Assembly: GCA_023091665.1 (NCBI GenBank)
Contig: JALJCQ010000013.1
Span: 3,534,001-3,598,000 of the forward strand
Direction of reading: 5' to 3'
Length of the DNA: 64,000 nucleotides
DNA from: Pythium myriotylum
Taxonomy: Eukaryota > Oomycota > Peronosporomycetes > Pythiales > Pythiaceae
This document shows, in pieces, positions 62,148-64,000 of the stretch (positions are counted from its first letter, which is position 1; each line of letters begins with the position of its first letter). The notes beneath the pieces are model-generated. The model was not told the origin of the DNA and searched no databases. It saw nothing but the letters and a program-made list of their open reading frames with translations. Made by a program: the position numbers and the translations under genes.

Positions 62148-62538
62148 ATCAAGAGGGCGTCTATTGGTTACTCTTGCAGAAACGAGTTGCCGGCTCGCAT
62201 CGAAGTCATGACGGTCCCATTTTCCAATAGGCGAGTCGCCTTGAGGAAAAGTCGCGATTCGGCACGGTTGGCTGCTGTATCTGCCATGCGGTTCACCGCA
62301 TGCGGATGGTGTCTCCATTCTTGAAGACATCGCGAATAATCTTCTCCCAAAGTGCCTTTCGTTGTGGGATATTCTGGATGCATCTGTGACATCAGCGATC
62401 TTCCGATTGGACAGCTAGGATGATTACGAGCGACGAGTGGATCCCTCTGGATTGAGACGCGAGACTCAACTTCCTCAACGCCGGCACGACATTTGACCCT
62501 TCCTGACTCATTCATCTTCTTCCTTCCTTCAAGCCTCG
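62148..62538. other. Intergenic 391 bases
   Basis: No gene; an initiator-like motif at 62505-62523 precedes GNAT 11. Confidence 0.4.
62505..62523 (+). promoter_or_regulatory. Oomycete initiator-like motif of GNAT 11
   Basis: GACTCATTCATCTTCTTCC matches the Inr core CTCATTC and lies 16 bases before ATG 62539. Confidence 0.5.
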
Positions 62539-63078
62539 ATGCCCTCCACGCAAGAATCCACGCCACGCAAGACGTTCCGCGTACGCTCGTACACGAGCAA
62601 GGACCACCAAGATGCGGTCGAGCTCTTCGTCGAGGGCGTCAAGGCGTACCCCGAGAACCAGAAAGAGATGCAGCCCAACTGGGTCAAGCTCATCGAGATG
62701 AGCGTCAAAGGAGACCTCGCTGACATCCAAGGCGTCTACTTCGCCAAGGGCGGACACTACTGGGTCGCGACGTGTGAGCTGGAGGACGGCACGGAAGAAG
62801 TCGTGGGCACGATCGGGCTTGAGGCCAAGCCGGGCAATGTCGGCGAGCTGCGTCGACTCACGGTCAAGCCGAGCTACCACCGCTGCGGCATCGGCAGGCT
62901 GCTCGTCTCGGCGCTCGAGCAGTGGGCCAAGGAGAACGGTTTCAATCGGATCACGCTCGGCACTGGCAAGGTCGTGGTCGCGGCGCGCAGGTTCTACGAG
63001 TCGGTGGGGTACACGAACTTTGATTCGGTCACGTACGGCGAGGCCGTCGTGTGTCTCTACGAGAAGCACCTCGAATGA
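62539..63078 (+). CDS. GNAT N-acetyltransferase paralogue 11
   Basis: 179 residues from ATG 62539. FRVRSYTSKDHQDAVELFVEGV, GGHYWVAT, GELRRLTVKPSYHRCGIGRLLV, ARRFYESVGYTNF, LYEKHL. The loop reads YHRCGIG (R-x-G-x-G kept, second Arg of the usual YRR replaced). It is the most diverged intact copy of the subgroup with FYxS, and has no close partner in the window. Confidence 0.88.
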   Translation: MPSTQESTPRKTFRVRSYTSKDHQDAVELFVEGVKAYPENQKEMQPNWVKLIEMSVKGDLADIQGVYFAKGGHYWVATCELEDGTEEVVGTIGLEAKPGNVGELRRLTVKPSYHRCGIGRLLVSALEQWAKENGFNRITLGTGKVVVAARRFYESVGYTNFDSVTYGEAVVCLYEKHLE

Positions 63079-63363
63079 GCTCCTCACGGGGTAGCAAGAA
63101 CCAGCGTCTTGTATTGCTCTTCACTCGAGTTCTCCAGTACGAAAGAAGACAAATGTGCGCTTGATGGTGAAGAAGGCTTTATCTCCATCGATGGGAGCGA
63201 TTTGTGTGAGATCACCCCGGGTGTGGAGATCACTGCTATCATCACCAAGAGGAAGAAATTTGCTCTCTATGGGAACGACACCAACCCAAGCACAGAGATG
63301 TACACGACACACGAAAATGCAATTTTACGTATTAGATTTAATTGACGTCCACTGGCTGTGCAT
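63079..63363. other. Intergenic 285 bases before the duplication junction
   Basis: No gene. The junction of the tandem duplication is at 63364. Confidence 0.4.
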
Positions 63364-64000
63364 GGAGGCCGGCGTGCTGCAATAAAATGCATGGGCGCGG
63401 CGTCTTATATTTGACGACTCGGACATACTGTATTCCCACAACTACACAGTCATCTTCGCCTTGCGGACATGGAGATCAATGACCTTTTTCTCATTCAGAC
63501 GCGAGGCAAGCGAGTGACCACATGCCGTGGCGGGAGTCAGGAAGCCGCCTCCGCTGAGCGCGCCGTCATGCTCGCCCTTGGCCAAGCAGATCGCCACCTC
63601 GGAGATCAGCTTGCTCGTGATCAAATAACCAGGATCGCCGACTCCCGAGCACTCACCTTTGGCCGCAAGCTTACCGTCAATACTGTAAGCGTGGGCCTCG
63701 GCGCTGAAGTATCCTCTCTTCATCGTCGCCTCGGAAGGTCCTTTCCCTGACTTGGGAGCAAGCTTCCAAAGCAACTTCCTCGTCCAGCGTCGTGTCGCAA
63801 GCGCTGCAAACGAGGCCATCGCGAGTGTGATGAGCCAATTCATCATGCTCTTGAGACTCATGCGTTCGATGTAAACAAACTCATCGCCGTACTTGTCCTG
63901 CAAGAGGTAGTTGGATCGCATCACGACCTGCTGGTCGATCATGCCGGTCAGGAAAAGGGCACTGCGGGCCTTCAACTCGGGGTCGTAAGTCAGCTTCTTA
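63364..64000. repeat. Right copy of the 4,284-bp tandem duplication (incomplete)
   Basis: Matches 59080-59716 with two mismatches in 637 bases. It includes only the last codons of glutaredoxin, so the junction fell inside that gene's 3' end. Confidence 0.9.
63442..64000 (-). CDS. SCCPDH-like oxidoreductase, copy 2 (5' end outside window)
   Basis: The C-terminal 185 or so residues of a second copy, identical to copy 1 except Lys to Met three residues before the end (KAKMTV). Frame open to the right edge. Whether it is complete cannot be seen. Confidence 0.88.
   Translation of the reverse strand, partial: KKLTYDPELKARSALFLTGMIDQQVVMRSNYLLQDKYGDEFVYIERMSLKSMMNWLITLAMASFAALATRRWTRKLLWKLAPKSGKGPSEATMKRGYFSAEAHAYSIDGKLAAKGECSGVGDPGYLITSKLISEVAICLAKGEHDGALSGGGFLTPATACGHSLASRLNEKKVIDLHVRKAKMTV

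Overview
The window is nuclear DNA of an oomycete (Peronosporales/Pythiales type; I cannot fix the genus). Evidence: a secreted multi-domain Kazal-type protease inhibitor, a Crinkler-type (CRN) N-terminal fragment, a C-terminally membrane-anchored sedolisin, a flagellar PACRG gene, an aspartokinase as expected in organisms that make lysine, and GT-AG introns of only about 55-80 bases in compact genes. Start codons were taken as ATG only. Multi-exon models were assembled by hand from splice sites and checked for a total length divisible by three.

Layout. 1-23 kb is dominated by six copies (called A-F here) of one family of polytopic membrane proteins with a C-terminal leucine-rich-repeat (LRR) ectodomain. 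A runs off the left edge. B (in-frame TGA) and C (in-frame TGA plus frameshift) are broken. D has no usable ATG. E and F are intact, lie head to head, and share a 257-bp tract with one mismatch. A 601-bp TIR element of MITE type sits just upstream of E. Between the copies are a Kazal inhibitor, a PX-RING protein, an S33-like alpha/beta hydrolase that has lost its catalytic serine, and a mitochondrial presequence protease.

23-41 kb holds mostly single-copy housekeeping genes: DUF2804 protein, TAZ zinc-finger protein, glutathione reductase, PX protein, aspartokinase, a decayed CRN, a histone-fold protein divergent from a mitochondrial Sel1-repeat protein. Then come two 82-residue paralogues of unknown function and a secreted repeat protein.

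41.7-63.1 kb is an array of eleven GNAT-fold N-acetyltransferase paralogues (ten apparently intact, one pseudogene), on both strands. It is interrupted by a small membrane protein gene and a block of PACRG, a MAP2K-like kinase, sedolisin and RAE1. One GNAT copy is split by a decayed retroelement carrying an RNase H domain, flanked by an 11-bp duplication. The right edge (63364-64000) repeats 59080-59716 with two mismatches, so a 4,284-bp unit containing a saccharopine-dehydrogenase-like gene and GNAT copies is tandemly duplicated.

The two accessory gene sets (LRR membrane proteins and GNAT enzymes) both look like birth-and-death families, with duplication, gene conversion, transposon damage and nonsense decay all visible in one window.
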